Shown: piece after piece, positions 8,837-16,856 of the stretch
Layout of the letters: the number at the start of each line of letters is the position of its first letter
How positions within the stretch are numbered: position 1 is the stretch's first letter
Assembly (NCBI RefSeq): GCF_004331175.1
Contig: NZ_SJOD01000001.1
Location: 856,145 to 920,144 of the forward strand
DNA from: Acinetobacter sp. ANC 4178
GTDB taxonomy: Bacteria; Pseudomonadota; Gammaproteobacteria; Pseudomonadales; Moraxellaceae
Direction of reading: 5' to 3'
Length of the DNA: 64,000 nt
Program-made: the position numbers and the translations under genes
The notes under the pieces: generated by a model
What the model was told of the DNA's origin: nothing
Database searches by the model: none
The model's input: only the letters and a program-made list of their open reading frames with translations

Positions 8837-9385
8837 TTAATGCGGCAATTTGATTAGTTTTGTTACGTCATAACCATAATGTTTCGCAGTGTCGAGATAT
8901 GACTGATACGTCGCTTCATCCAGTTGCGGTTCACGTGACAAAATCCACAGGTATTTATTACTTGGCCCACCCACCAGTGCCACTTTATATTCTGGATCTA
9001 CTCGTAATACCCAGTAATGACCTTTAGTAAAGGGCAGCCATCTTAAACCTTTAGGCAAAAAGCTGACCTTCAGTTTGCTGTTACCCTGATTTTGCGAATA
9101 GGCAACACCTTCAGAGCGGATCATCTCTCCATTGACAATTCGGCAGCTATTCAAGACTCCCATCGTTTGATCGGCATTGACGCTATATTGTGCCGTGATA
9201 TTCGATACGCATTTACGCTGAAAATACATCGGTAAATGCGCAATTTCATACCATTGACCTGCATACTTCTGAATATCCACCTGATTTACTGCTTGAGGCC
9301 TAACAGTTTCTGCTCGAGTGGTCACACTTAAGCTAATGGTGGCCAGCGCTGCAGCGGCAAAAAGTGACTTGAATAGCATTTTCAT
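8837..9385 (-). CDS. Lipocalin family protein (Blc-like)
   Basis: A bacterial lipocalin of 182 residues. The signature YAGQWYEIAHLPMYFQ holds the G-x-W motif, and the C-terminal part reads WILSREPQLDEATYQ, usual for Blc-type lipocalins. The N-terminus MKMLFKSLFAAAALATISL is a signal peptide ending near TRA; no lipobox Cys is seen, so it is probably periplasmic rather than an outer-membrane lipoprotein. It would bind fatty acids or lysophospholipids. An open frame starts at 9424, but the ATG at 9385 has AAGG seven bases upstream and begins directly with the signal peptide. It stands next to the lipid operon but ends in its own terminator. Confidence 0.85.
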   Translation of the reverse strand: MKMLFKSLFAAAALATISLSVTTRAETVRPQAVNQVDIQKYAGQWYEIAHLPMYFQRKCVSNITAQYSVNADQTMGVLNSCRIVNGEMIRSEGVAYSQNQGNSKLKVSFLPKGLRWLPFTKGHYWVLRVDPEYKVALVGGPSNKYLWILSREPQLDEATYQSYLDTAKHYGYDVTKLIKLPH

Positions 9386-9668
9386 TTTTAAGCCTTGTTT
9401 GATTGCAAACTTAAGATAAACCAAGTACCTGTGAACAAAGTGTGAAGATTAAATACAGGATGAATGCAGGCGAAATTTTAATCTTATAGCCTTAAAAGAT
9501 GGATAAAATCTTTTTTAGATCCCATTTTAAAGCGGTAAATTGATTTTTCCTGATTAAATGTATTCGCGCAGTCGATGACCTTGTTTTAAAAAAACTTAGC
9601 CAGATCAACAGATTCCGTCACGATTTGGATGTCTTTTATAAGATAATTAAATATATATATAAATAAAC

Positions 9669-9696
9669 TTGATTAATTTTATTTTTAATGTATAGT
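9669..9696 (+). promoter_or_regulatory. Likely sigma-70 promoter of the cold-shock gene
   Basis: TTGATT (9669-9674) and TATAGT (9691-9696) are separated by 16 bases in an AT-rich stretch. Transcription would begin near 9703, giving a leader of about 160 bases before the ATG at 9864. Long leaders are a hallmark of cold-inducible cspA-type mRNAs. I see nothing else in 9386-9668. Confidence 0.6.
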
Positions 9697-9863
9697 GGGC
9701 TTAACTAGAAAAAAGTCTTGTTTCATTCAATCTCTGTTAAGTATCGTCGTTTTATTCATAATCCTTCGTTTTTTTAGATTTTAAGTCTCATTCATTATTA
9801 TTTTCCAAGTTATAAGCAGTCAATAAAATGGCTAAAATTATTAAAAAATCAGTAGGATTTATT

Positions 9864-10079
9864 ATGTCAAACTCAAATATTGTTAAAGGTACAGTTAAGT
9901 GGTTCAATGAAACTAAAGGTTTTGGTTTTATTCAACAAGAATCAGGCCCAGACGTTTTTGCTCACTTCAGTGAAATTGCCAGTTCAGGTTTTAAAACCTT
10001 ATTTGAAGGTCAACAAGTTGAATTCAGCATTGCTCAAGGTCAAAAAGGACCAAACGCAGTAAACATTACTGCGATCTAA
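9864..10079 (+). CDS. Cold-shock domain protein (CspA family)
   Basis: A single cold-shock domain of 71 residues that binds single-stranded RNA and DNA and melts RNA secondary structure at low temperature. RNP1 is KGFGFI and RNP2 is VFAHF, as in E. coli CspA. An in-frame ATG at 9828 would add 12 residues, but AGGA seven to eight bases before the ATG at 9864, and the family's usual length of about 70, decide for the shorter form. The gene has a long AT-rich leader and ends in a 15-bp terminator hairpin, so it is a single transcription unit. Confidence 0.93.
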   Translation: MSNSNIVKGTVKWFNETKGFGFIQQESGPDVFAHFSEIASSGFKTLFEGQQVEFSIAQGQKGPNAVNITAI

Positions 10080-10089
10080 GTCATTATCT

Positions 10090-10125
10090 AAATTAAAAAA
10101 GTACGACTCTGTACTTTTTTAATTT
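10090..10125 (+). terminator. Terminator after the cold-shock gene
   Basis: A perfect 15-bp inverted repeat (10090-10104 with 10111-10125) centred on a six-base loop; GTAC closes the stem and a T-run lies in the right arm. It starts 10 bp after the csp stop and could act on both strands. Confidence 0.85.
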
Positions 10126-10174
10126 AAAAGTTGTTGATCATATTCTTCGAAAAATCATAAAAACAGGATACACA

Positions 10175-10402
10175 TTGTTAAAAATTAATGAATTAGTGGC
10201 AAAATCTACAAATGGTACTGAAATTATTGTCTCGTTAATTCCCTTAAATAAAATGCAAAATACACGTGAAGGGTTTAAAGCGATTGAAGTTGGTAAAAAA
10301 GTACTTCTAGAATCTGGCGTAGAAGTAGATTTAAATTTAGATGGCCGTACATTTTATATCTCTATGAATCAATTATTTAAGTTAAATCACAAAGTGATTT
10401 AA
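10175..10402 (+). CDS. Small protein of unknown function
   Basis: A 75-residue protein without a recognisable family. It starts at TTG, supported by AGGA seven bases upstream. The predicted protein is soluble and alternates charged and aliphatic residues (for example VLLESGVEVDLNLDGRTFYIS), which suggests a small beta-rich fold. It lies between the cold-shock terminator and a second small gene of similar size on the same strand. Codon use looks like that of its neighbours. No function is proposed. Confidence 0.55.
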   Translation: MLKINELVAKSTNGTEIIVSLIPLNKMQNTREGFKAIEVGKKVLLESGVEVDLNLDGRTFYISMNQLFKLNHKVI

Positions 10403-10472
10403 ATAAAAAACGTCTGAATGATTAAGCCATGTAATCGTTTCTCTTTCGTGCTGTTATTCAAGGTATATCTAA

Positions 10473-10670
10473 ATGCTTAAACAAAATCTAAATATAAAAG
10501 ATCAATTCGGTATCAAATATTCTATTCAGGCCACAGTTGATCACCATTTTGGTGCCAGCCAATCTTGCGCCCATGTCAAATATATAACCGTAGATGGTGA
10601 AGATATTCGACCTAGCTTTGATATGTTTTTCCAAAGTACTTCAAGTGGAAAAATTTTCAAAATTATCTAA
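10473..10670 (+). CDS. Small protein of unknown function
   Basis: A 65-residue protein with no family I recognise. The sequence (DQFGIKYSIQATVDHHFG, then KYITVDGEDIRPSFDMFF) looks like a small beta-strand protein. It starts 70 bp after the previous small gene and has a weak AAGG upstream of the ATG. The two may be remnants or members of a lineage-specific pair linked to the cold-shock gene. The 256 bases after it, up to nudC, hold nothing I can identify. Confidence 0.5.
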   Translation: MLKQNLNIKDQFGIKYSIQATVDHHFGASQSCAHVKYITVDGEDIRPSFDMFFQSTSSGKIFKII

Positions 10671-10926
10671 ATTATTCCTAGCCTATTCAGGACCGCGTCT
10701 GATTATCATGGTCTGTAAAATACACCGCATTCAAATGATCTAGCCCATGACACCATATTAAAAAACTATGCAGCACCATCATGGCCAAACTTTTTATTTC
10801 AACCTCTAAGGTGAAAACGGGCAAAGTCGGTGACAAGTGCTGAAAGAGTTACTTTTCTAGATGACCTAGCTTTCCACGCTTATTTCAGCCAGAAATTGTC
10901 ATCGAAACATTCCTTTTTAAAAAATT

Positions 10927-11700
10927 TCAAAGCCACGCTTGGGTATCATCTGCCACAGGTATTCCATGCATCACATGCTGAATCATGGCGTATGCAATAC
11001 TGCCCTTGAACGGAATTTCGGGCAATTGATCAAACTTGAAAAATTGTGCATCACTGAGTTCATTTTCCTGAATCTGAATATCCCCTGCTTGATATTCCGC
11101 CTTGAATGCCATCATCAGATTGCTGGGAAATGGCCACGGCTGACTGGCCAGATATTGAATATTTTTAATCTGAAGCCCGACCTCTTCTAGCGTCTCACGG
11201 CGTACAGCTTCTTCCAAGGTTTCCCCTACTTCGACAAATCCAGCAATCAAACTGTACATCTGGGTTTTGTTACGAGCATTTTTCGCCAGCAGAATTTCAT
11301 CTTTAGCTCGGGTAATGATGGTAATCACACAAGGATTCACGCGCGGATATTGGTTATAACCACAAGATGGACAGACCATAGCATACTGACTGGTGTGTTG
11401 CTGGGTGGCATGACCACATTTACTGCAAAAGCGGTGATTACGGCGCCATTCCAGTAACTGTACCGCACGACTGGCTTGTTCAAACTGCTGTCTGTTCCAA
11501 ACTTGTACCAGTTGTCTGATCGGAACCAATTCATAACCTTCTGGCACAGGCTCATCTTCTTTCAAATCCCGTGCAATGATCTTGCCATTTTCCGATAGGT
11601 TCAGATCATGCTGAAGTCTTGCTACCTGCGGCAACTGGAAATGATCATCCACGAGTAATTGCTGCTGTTTAAAAATATACGCTGTTGAATGCATGCTCAT
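10927..11700 (-). CDS. nudC: NADH pyrophosphatase / mRNA NAD-decapping Nudix hydrolase
   Basis: A 257-residue NudC-type Nudix hydrolase that cleaves NAD(H) to NMN(H) and AMP and can remove NAD caps from RNA. It has the four-Cys zinc ribbon (CSKCG and CPSCGYNQYPRVNP, about 98-125), the Nudix box GFVEVGETLEEAVRRETLEE, and SQPWPFPSNLM, the NADH-specific motif after the Nudix box. Length and domain order are as in the family. A hairpin terminator lies only 16 bp upstream of the ATG on the same strand, so expression may be attenuated or the gene may be preceded by a short separate transcript. Confidence 0.92.
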   Translation of the reverse strand: MSMHSTAYIFKQQQLLVDDHFQLPQVARLQHDLNLSENGKIIARDLKEDEPVPEGYELVPIRQLVQVWNRQQFEQASRAVQLLEWRRNHRFCSKCGHATQQHTSQYAMVCPSCGYNQYPRVNPCVITIITRAKDEILLAKNARNKTQMYSLIAGFVEVGETLEEAVRRETLEEVGLQIKNIQYLASQPWPFPSNLMMAFKAEYQAGDIQIQENELSDAQFFKFDQLPEIPFKGSIAYAMIQHVMHGIPVADDTQAWL

Positions 11701-11715
11701 GACAATCCTCTAATT

Positions 11716-11747
11716 AAAAAAAATCCCATACAAAACTGCGTATGGGA
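11716..11747 (-). terminator. Terminator hairpin immediately upstream of nudC
   Basis: TCCCATAC (11724-11731) and GTATGGGA (11740-11747) form a perfect 8-bp stem. On the minus strand it is followed by seven to eight T residues (11716-11723). No gene on the minus strand between here and 12073 is convincing, so it ends either a small RNA or an attenuated nudC leader. Confidence 0.75.
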
Positions 11748-12072
11748 CAAAACCAAGGAAGCATACAGAGAGTAACTTCAATTCAAATACTAGGCGTAAG
11801 CTGCCTGAATCGCAACAACAATAATTTGTATCTATTTGATTAAAATCACATAATTTTCACATCTAATATGCATTAAGCAGTTGTTAAATTCGAGCATTGT
11901 AAAATAGCTTGAAATTTTTATAGAGAAATAAAGCTTTATCCAAATAAGGATGGCTTCTGTGCAATAGTTGATCTGCATCTGACCCAGCAACTTTAGGGTA
12001 ATCTGCATTTTCACAAAAAATTGAACTGTCTACATTTACACTATTTTATCTTTTATAGACTTTGAGATCGGT
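11748..12072. other. Intergenic region between nudC and photolyase
   Basis: AT-rich stretch with no supported gene. It must hold the promoter of the photolyase gene (plus) and that of nudC or its leader transcript (minus). A 60-codon minus-strand frame at 11832-12014 is rich in chance codons and I do not accept it. Confidence 0.5.
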
Positions 12073-13596
12073 ATGCGTTTCGGTTTAATTTTAGGAGACC
12101 AGCTTCATCATCAGCTCGCTACGCTCAAAGCACTGGACCGCACCCAAGATGTAATTTTAATGGCTGAAGTTGTCGAGGAAGCGACTTATGTCGCCCATCA
12201 TCCCCAGAAAATTGCGCTGATTTTTAGTGCGATGCGTCACTTTGCCAAAGCGCTTAAAGCTGATGGTTGGCGTGTACGTTATCACGCTTTTAAATCTGAT
12301 CGCCCTATTCATAGCCTACTGGATTTTGTGCAGTCACAACAGCAACTTTTCCCCGTAACAGAACTTGTAATTACCCATTGCGGAGAATACCGTCTACAGC
12401 AGCAGATTGAACGGCACTGGAGTCAACAACTACAATTGCAAATAACGTGTCTGGATGATGACCATTTTTTCTGTAGTCTGGAACAGTTCCGCCACTTTGC
12501 CAGTCGCTACCAAACACTGCGTATGGAATATTTTTATCGAGAAATGCGCAAACAGACTGGTTACTTGATGCAGGGACAGCAGCCCATAGGGCAACAGTGG
12601 AACTATGACAGCGCCAATCGCAAGGCTTGGTCGGGCAGTCCGCCCTTGCCCCCGCAACTTAATTTTGAACGAGATCAGATTGATTTAGATGTGCTTGCAC
12701 TAGTTGAACGTGAGTTTTGCCAGCATTCTGGAAGTCTTGCCAATTTTCGTTGGGCCACCACACGCAGCAATGCCAAGCGTGTACTGGAACATTTTATTGC
12801 CCATAGTTTGCCTTATTTTGGTGATTATCAGGATGCTATGGCACAGGGAGCAGACACACTTTTTCACAGTCTACTCTCACCTTATTTAAATTGTGGTCTG
12901 CTGTTGCCCAAAGAAGTCTGTGATGCGGCAGAAGCTGCCTACCATGCGGGTCATGCGCCACTTAATGCAGTTGAAGGTTTTATTCGGCAGATTCTGGGCT
13001 GGCGCGAATATGTACGAGGGATTTACTGGCTGTACATGCCGGAATATACCAACCGCAATGCACTGAAGCACTCATCACCACTGCCGCAATTTTACTGGAG
13101 TGGTCGTACCCAGATGAACTGTATGGCGGAATGTTTTCGCAATACCTTCCAACATGCCTATGCGCATCATATCCAGCGTTTGATGATTACTGGCAACTTT
13201 GCCCTGTTAAGTGGTGTAGACCCAAAGCAGATCAGTGAATGGTATCTGGCGGTCTATGCAGATGCCTATGAATGGGTAGAACTCCCGAACACATTGGGCA
13301 TGGTGATGCACGCCGATGAAGGCTTAATGGCTAGCAAACCCTATGCCGCTTCGGGCAATTACATTCATAAAATGTCGGATTATTGCAAACACTGTCGTTA
13401 CAATGTCAAAACACGTACTGAGCCAGACAGCTGTCCTTTTAACAGTCTATATTGGTATTTTATGATCCGACATGAAGCGATATTTCGTACTCATCCACGT
13501 ATGAGCATGATCTATCGGCAACTCGATAAACTTCAAGATCAACAGCAGATTATCACCCATGCACAGCAGCTCCTCAGTCGGATTGATGAGTTATAA
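12073..13596 (+). CDS. Iron-sulfur photolyase/cryptochrome (FeS-BCP family)
   Basis: A 507-residue cryptochrome/photolyase-related protein of the iron-sulfur bacterial group (PhrB-like, (6-4) photolyase type). The N-terminal Rossmann domain starts RFGLILGDQLHHQLA. The catalytic alpha domain includes the FAD-binding region VEGFIRQILGWREYVRGIYW and MITGNFALLSGVDP. The four cysteines expected for a [4Fe-4S] cluster are present: one in the NCMAECFRNTF region and CKHCRYN...DSC near the C-terminus. It would repair (6-4) photoproducts or sense blue light. DUF2256 follows after 3 bp, clearly in the same transcript. Confidence 0.88.
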   Translation: MRFGLILGDQLHHQLATLKALDRTQDVILMAEVVEEATYVAHHPQKIALIFSAMRHFAKALKADGWRVRYHAFKSDRPIHSLLDFVQSQQQLFPVTELVITHCGEYRLQQQIERHWSQQLQLQITCLDDDHFFCSLEQFRHFASRYQTLRMEYFYREMRKQTGYLMQGQQPIGQQWNYDSANRKAWSGSPPLPPQLNFERDQIDLDVLALVEREFCQHSGSLANFRWATTRSNAKRVLEHFIAHSLPYFGDYQDAMAQGADTLFHSLLSPYLNCGLLLPKEVCDAAEAAYHAGHAPLNAVEGFIRQILGWREYVRGIYWLYMPEYTNRNALKHSSPLPQFYWSGRTQMNCMAECFRNTFQHAYAHHIQRLMITGNFALLSGVDPKQISEWYLAVYADAYEWVELPNTLGMVMHADEGLMASKPYAASGNYIHKMSDYCKHCRYNVKTRTEPDSCPFNSLYWYFMIRHEAIFRTHPRMSMIYRQLDKLQDQQQIITHAQQLLSRIDEL

Positions 13597-13599
13597 AGC

Positions 13600-13743
13600 A
13601 TGAAAAAGCAACATCTTCCTAAAAAAGTCTGTATTCACTGCTTACGCCCATTTAACTGGCGTAAGAAATGGCAACGCTGCTGGGAGGAGGTCAAATACTG
13701 TTCTGAACGATGCCGACGTGAGTCCAAACACTCTCCAAAGTAA
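13600..13743 (+). CDS. DUF2256 small zinc-finger-like protein
   Basis: A 47-residue protein beginning [18 protein letters not shown] and continuing with NWRKKW and [11 protein letters not shown]. The two Cys pairs (CIHC and CSERC) and the RPFxWRKKW core define DUF2256, probably a tiny metal-binding protein of unknown role. The ATG is 3 bp after the photolyase stop. DUF2256 genes are commonly found beside this class of photolyase, so a shared role in light response is plausible but unproven. Confidence 0.85.
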   Translation: MKKQHLPKKVCIHCLRPFNWRKKWQRCWEEVKYCSERCRRESKHSPK

Positions 13744-13748
13744 AGCGT

Positions 13749-14003
13749 TTAGAAACGCTTGTACTGCCTTGAACAATACGCCCGAATCACATCAGGTGAA
13801 CGTAACTGTAAGTGCTTGGTTTTTCGACCTGTTACCCTTTTACGCCACATTTTAAAACTCGATGGCTTCATATTTTCACGCATTAAATGAATCACTGCGG
13901 TTTCATTCAAACCAAATTCATGATGAATAGCTTCAAACGGGGTTCGATCTTCCCAAGCCATTTCGATAATTCTGGATAAGTCTTGTGCAGAAAATTGATT
14001 CAC
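13749..14003 (-). CDS. TIGR03643 family protein
   Basis: A small protein of the TIGR03643 family, recognised by IEMAWEDRTPFEAIHHEFGL, VIHLMRENMKPSSF and MWRKRVTGRKTKHLQLR. Its function is unknown; the pattern resembles a small HTH-type DNA-binding protein. A frame runs back to an ATG at 14078, but family members begin close to the core, so I prefer the GTG at 14003 (84 residues), which has AGAG a few bases upstream. It is convergent with DUF2256 (5-bp gap) and, like it, tends to occur near photolyase genes. Confidence 0.7.
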   Translation of the reverse strand: MNQFSAQDLSRIIEMAWEDRTPFEAIHHEFGLNETAVIHLMRENMKPSSFKMWRKRVTGRKTKHLQLRSPDVIRAYCSRQYKRF

Positions 14004-14160
14004 GCCATTCTCTTTTTTAATCAAACAATAGTACAAGCTGGTTTTATTGATCCTTAAAGCTTCAATAAACTTGATCAACTTAGGTATATAACTTGAATCG
14101 ATTTTGATTCGATAAAAAGTATAAAAATACAGCCATGAATTTTTTGTGATTTTTCTAAGT

Positions 14161-14427
14161 TTAACTAGGGTCTGTTGAGATTTTTTGCGTAAAAAATAGA
14201 TGATATTTGTCTAGGAGCATTGTGACAATCCAGATCTACAATGGATTCATACTCGAGCTCATCAATATGGCACAGGGCTTAAGAATCAGTCAATTTCTAA
14301 AAGTATCGCTAGAAACAGTTCTTAAATTCCTTTAGCAGTAGATTCAAATGGAAACCTCATTCATTTTTTAATTCATGATGGCACAGTGCATGATGTGAAA
14401 TTTGAAACAGCAGATACGAGCTACTGA
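14161..14427 (+). mobile_element. Insertion-sequence remnants (two transposase scraps)
   Basis: Two short frames read as transposase debris. At 14267-14335 a frame gives MAQGLRISQFLKVSLETVLK, similar to the HTH of IS1-type transposases; it is open upstream to about 14240. At 14338-14427 another frame gives DSNGNLIHFLIHDGTVHD, matching the DDE core of IS5-type transposases. Neither has a start or full length. The left part (14191-14232) is repeated at 20201-20242. The right scrap runs over the last codons of the anti-sigma gene. Confidence 0.5.
14191..14232 (+). repeat. IS-derived repeat, copy 1
   Basis: A 42-base segment with the shared core ATATTTGTCTAGGAG; it differs from the copy at 20201-20242 at about seven positions. 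It probably marks the same end of related, decayed insertion elements 6 kb apart. Confidence 0.6.
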
Positions 14428-14606
14428 CCCTCATCAAAATTTTTAAACTCTTTGGAAAGCTGACTGAGTGTTTTGACTTGTTTGCCATAACGACGACATG
14501 AACGGCATGCCAACAAATGAATTTGTAAATTCGTCTGCTCTAGAAAGAGAAGCGGTCTGTCTAATCTTTCAGATAATAATTGGGTAGCTTGGCGACACGT
14601 TAGCAT
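14421..14606 (-). CDS. Small zinc-finger anti-sigma factor of the hvf operon
   Basis: A 61-residue soluble protein with the zinc-binding anti-sigma pattern: C4, H30, C34 and C37 (HLLACRSC). It has no transmembrane segment. It is read just after the ECF sigma gene, overlapping it by 7 bp, and has AGGAG seven bases before the ATG. It probably holds the sigma factor inactive until metal or redox stress changes its zinc site, as in ZAS-type anti-sigma factors (inference). IS debris reaches its last codons, so the C-terminus may have been altered. An alternative ATG at 14630 lacks such a ribosome binding site. Confidence 0.7.
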   Translation of the reverse strand: MLTCRQATQLLSERLDRPLLFLEQTNLQIHLLACRSCRRYGKQVKTLSQLSKEFKNFDEGQ

Positions 14607-15220
14607 GAACAATTCTCCTGCAATAACCATTTATTTTCTAAGCATTCACGCAATCTTGTTCGGCTTCTATACATAAGTACATTTAAGTTAGTAACAGTAA
14701 TTCCGAGCTTTTCACAAATTTCATCTGAACTCAGTTCAATCATTTCTCTGAGCATAAAAACTTGCGCATATTTGGCTGGTAAATGGTTCAAACAGGCATC
14801 AAAAATGATCCAGAAATCTTGTTGCTCCAAGATCTCTTCTGGACTGGGCCAAGCTTGAGGTTCTTCATATTTATGCCAATGTCCGGACGCATCAAATAAT
14901 GCATCTATAGTTAATTCGCTTTCCTCGTCATTAAATAATTCACTCATCGTCATCAAACGAGATTTTTGTCGAATTAAATCAATAATTTTGTTTTTTAAAA
15001 TCGCAAAAACCCATGTTTTAAAAGCTGCCCGACCAGTAAAAGAACCAATATGTTGGTATGCACTGGTTAATGCTTCTTGAACAGCATCTTCAGCAAGTTG
15101 AAATGATGACAATTGTAAAATGGCAAACTTCAACATTTGTTGTCTGAGTTCGATTAAAAAGGCTGGACTTTGCAGTTGTTGCAAAATTTCCTCATCCCTA
15201 GTTGCTGGCTCTGCGTTCAT
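14600..15220 (-). CDS. ECF-type RNA polymerase sigma factor
   Basis: A 206-residue sigma-70 family factor of the extracytoplasmic-function class. Region 2 is LAEDAVQEALTSAYQHIGSF with FKTWVFAILKNKIIDLIR; region 4 is SSDEICEKLGITVTNLNVLM followed by YRSRTRLRECL. No region 1 or 3 domain is present. The ATG overlaps the hvfC stop by four bases and the stop overlaps the anti-sigma start, so it is translated with the hvf operon. Its likely target is the twin promoter motif TGTAA-N17-CGWCTAA found before hvfA and hvfX. The C-terminal CSC may add redox sensitivity. Related loci in Caulobacter (bufferins) and other bacteria are also sigma-controlled. Confidence 0.85.
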   Translation of the reverse strand: MNAEPATRDEEILQQLQSPAFLIELRQQMLKFAILQLSSFQLAEDAVQEALTSAYQHIGSFTGRAAFKTWVFAILKNKIIDLIRQKSRLMTMSELFNDEESELTIDALFDASGHWHKYEEPQAWPSPEEILEQQDFWIIFDACLNHLPAKYAQVFMLREMIELSSDEICEKLGITVTNLNVLMYRSRTRLRECLENKWLLQENCSC

Positions 15221-15975
15221 CCCTTTTCCTTATTATTGTTATTGGGAGCATCTAACAATTCCAATCGAGTTAATTGTATTTTGAGTTCATCGAGCTGTGT
15301 TTGGATCTGGGCATTCGAAAAATCAGGGACCGTCGCTTTTATTAAATTTTTAATGTCTTGTTCAACTAACGCTTGTTGATTGAGTTGTTCAATGACCACT
15401 GCAAATAAAACGGATAAGCTTTCTATGCAGATATGATCTTGATCATTTCGCCATACCATGATGACACTCGGCATACGCTCAATTTCAGAAATGCTCATGC
15501 TTGATGACCATTGATAGACTGGATATTGAAAAACGAGCACCCAGACTTGGGTATTTAATTGCCATTGATCCTGCCAAGTCACCGTTGTTTTTGCAATTTC
15601 AACGGTATCTAAATAGAGTTCAAGCCATTCAAACTGTAAGAGCTCAGCTAACCAAGGATATTCTTGTAAACTGGGATGCTGACAGTCTGTCAGATACTCT
15701 CTAAATTGTAGGGAAATATCATTATAAAATGGTGAATCGCATTGCGCTTTTTGAAAGAATTCATTTAATAGCTTTTGCCACTGTAACTCAGGCAACATTG
15801 CTCGAGTTACTGGATAAACCAAGTTAATAAAAGAACAAACATTATTACAAAGTAAATCTCGATAAATCTGCATTCTTTCCGCAGGAAGTGATTTGGGTAA
15901 CTCAGTTTGAGGAGAACGAATCCAATCACAAAACTGCTGCTGCGTCGCTTGGAAAGATATTTGCTCTGTTTTCAT
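15217..15975 (-). CDS. hvfC: HvfC/BufC-type RiPP maturation partner (DUF2063)
   Basis: A 252-residue DUF2063 protein. The N-terminal region QQQFCDWIRSPQ, then RMQIYRDLLCNNVCSFINLV, is the conserved helical domain that in MbnC/HvfC-type proteins helps the MNIO enzyme bind and modify the precursor peptide. The gene starts inside the end of hvfB (50-bp overlap) and overlaps the sigma factor start by four bases, so the three are tightly coupled. It would act in the cytoplasm in a complex with HvfB. The family call is strong; the exact modification it supports is inferred from homologues. Confidence 0.85.
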   Translation of the reverse strand: MKTEQISFQATQQQFCDWIRSPQTELPKSLPAERMQIYRDLLCNNVCSFINLVYPVTRAMLPELQWQKLLNEFFQKAQCDSPFYNDISLQFREYLTDCQHPSLQEYPWLAELLQFEWLELYLDTVEIAKTTVTWQDQWQLNTQVWVLVFQYPVYQWSSSMSISEIERMPSVIMVWRNDQDHICIESLSVLFAVVIEQLNQQALVEQDIKNLIKATVPDFSNAQIQTQLDELKIQLTRLELLDAPNNNNKEKG

Positions 15976-16786
15976 GACCGCCCTCCTGCTGCATGATTTT
16001 AATTTTCGTCATTTCACCTTGTAGCGCTTGCCATGATGGAATATTAAAATCCCGCTCAAGTAAGGTTGGCTTTACGCCACAGACTTGATACGTATATTGC
16101 AATAATTGCCAAACAGAATCACAGACTTCTGCGCCATGGGTATCAATCAATAGATATTGTTCAACTTGTTCATGTCCTGCAATATGTATATAACGAATTC
16201 GCTCTTTTGGCATTGCTCGAATAAAAGCATACGCATCACTACCGTGGTTTATACTGTTTACATAGACATTATTTACATCGAGTAATAACTCGCAGTCGGC
16301 TTGCTGAAGCACTTCAGAGACAAAGTCGGCTTCACTCATTTCAGCATTTGGCATTAAATAAGTTGAGACATTTTCAATCACCAACCTTTTTCCTAAAATA
16401 TCTTGGACACGCAAAATGCGTTCAGCCACATATTTGACCGCAGCCTCAGTCATTGGAATCGGCATTAAGTCGTATAAGTAGCCACTATCACGGGTATAGC
16501 TTAAATGTTCAGAATAAATCGGGACATGATAATCTGCTAAAAAACTTTTAATCTGTTGAATAAATTCAAGATTGAGCGGATGAGGTCCTCCAATCGATAA
16601 AGACAGTCCATGACAGATTAAAGGTGCTTTTTCTACGCATCGCGCTAATAGCTTTGCATGCCGCCCCCCAAAACCCAGCCAATTTTCAGGGGCAATCTCT
16701 ATAAAGTCCGGAACTTTTTCTGCACGTAGAAATTCATCAATAAAATCTCTTCTCAGCCCAAGCCCTACACCTGCTAAATCAACCAT
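15926..16786 (-). CDS. hvfB: MNIO-family RiPP maturase HvfB (DUF692)
   Basis: A 286-residue DUF692 protein with a TIM-barrel multinuclear non-haem iron oxidase (MNIO) fold. Expected metal ligands are visible in order: H in CHGLSLSIGG, E and H in SEHLSY, D in LLDVNNVYVN, H in HIAGH, D and H in DTHG, and E in LLERDFNIP. Such enzymes oxidise cysteines in a precursor peptide to thiooxazole or oxazolone/thioamide groups that bind copper. The substrate is almost surely the Cys-rich HvfA encoded 70 bp upstream. It overlaps hvfC by 50 bp. The exact chemistry here is not known from sequence. Confidence 0.9.
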   Translation of the reverse strand: MVDLAGVGLGLRRDFIDEFLRAEKVPDFIEIAPENWLGFGGRHAKLLARCVEKAPLICHGLSLSIGGPHPLNLEFIQQIKSFLADYHVPIYSEHLSYTRDSGYLYDLMPIPMTEAAVKYVAERILRVQDILGKRLVIENVSTYLMPNAEMSEADFVSEVLQQADCELLLDVNNVYVNSINHGSDAYAFIRAMPKERIRYIHIAGHEQVEQYLLIDTHGAEVCDSVWQLLQYTYQVCGVKPTLLERDFNIPSWQALQGEMTKIKIMQQEGGHENRANIFPSDAAAVL

Positions 16787-16856
16787 AGTGATACTCCAAT
16801 TTTGGAAATGATGCCGTCTATGTGATCTATAGCGACATCATTCTTTAACTGATTGA

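Noticed and set aside
11832..12014. 60-codon minus-strand frame between nudC and photolyase
   Set aside because: AT-rich, no ribosome binding site, no family pattern.
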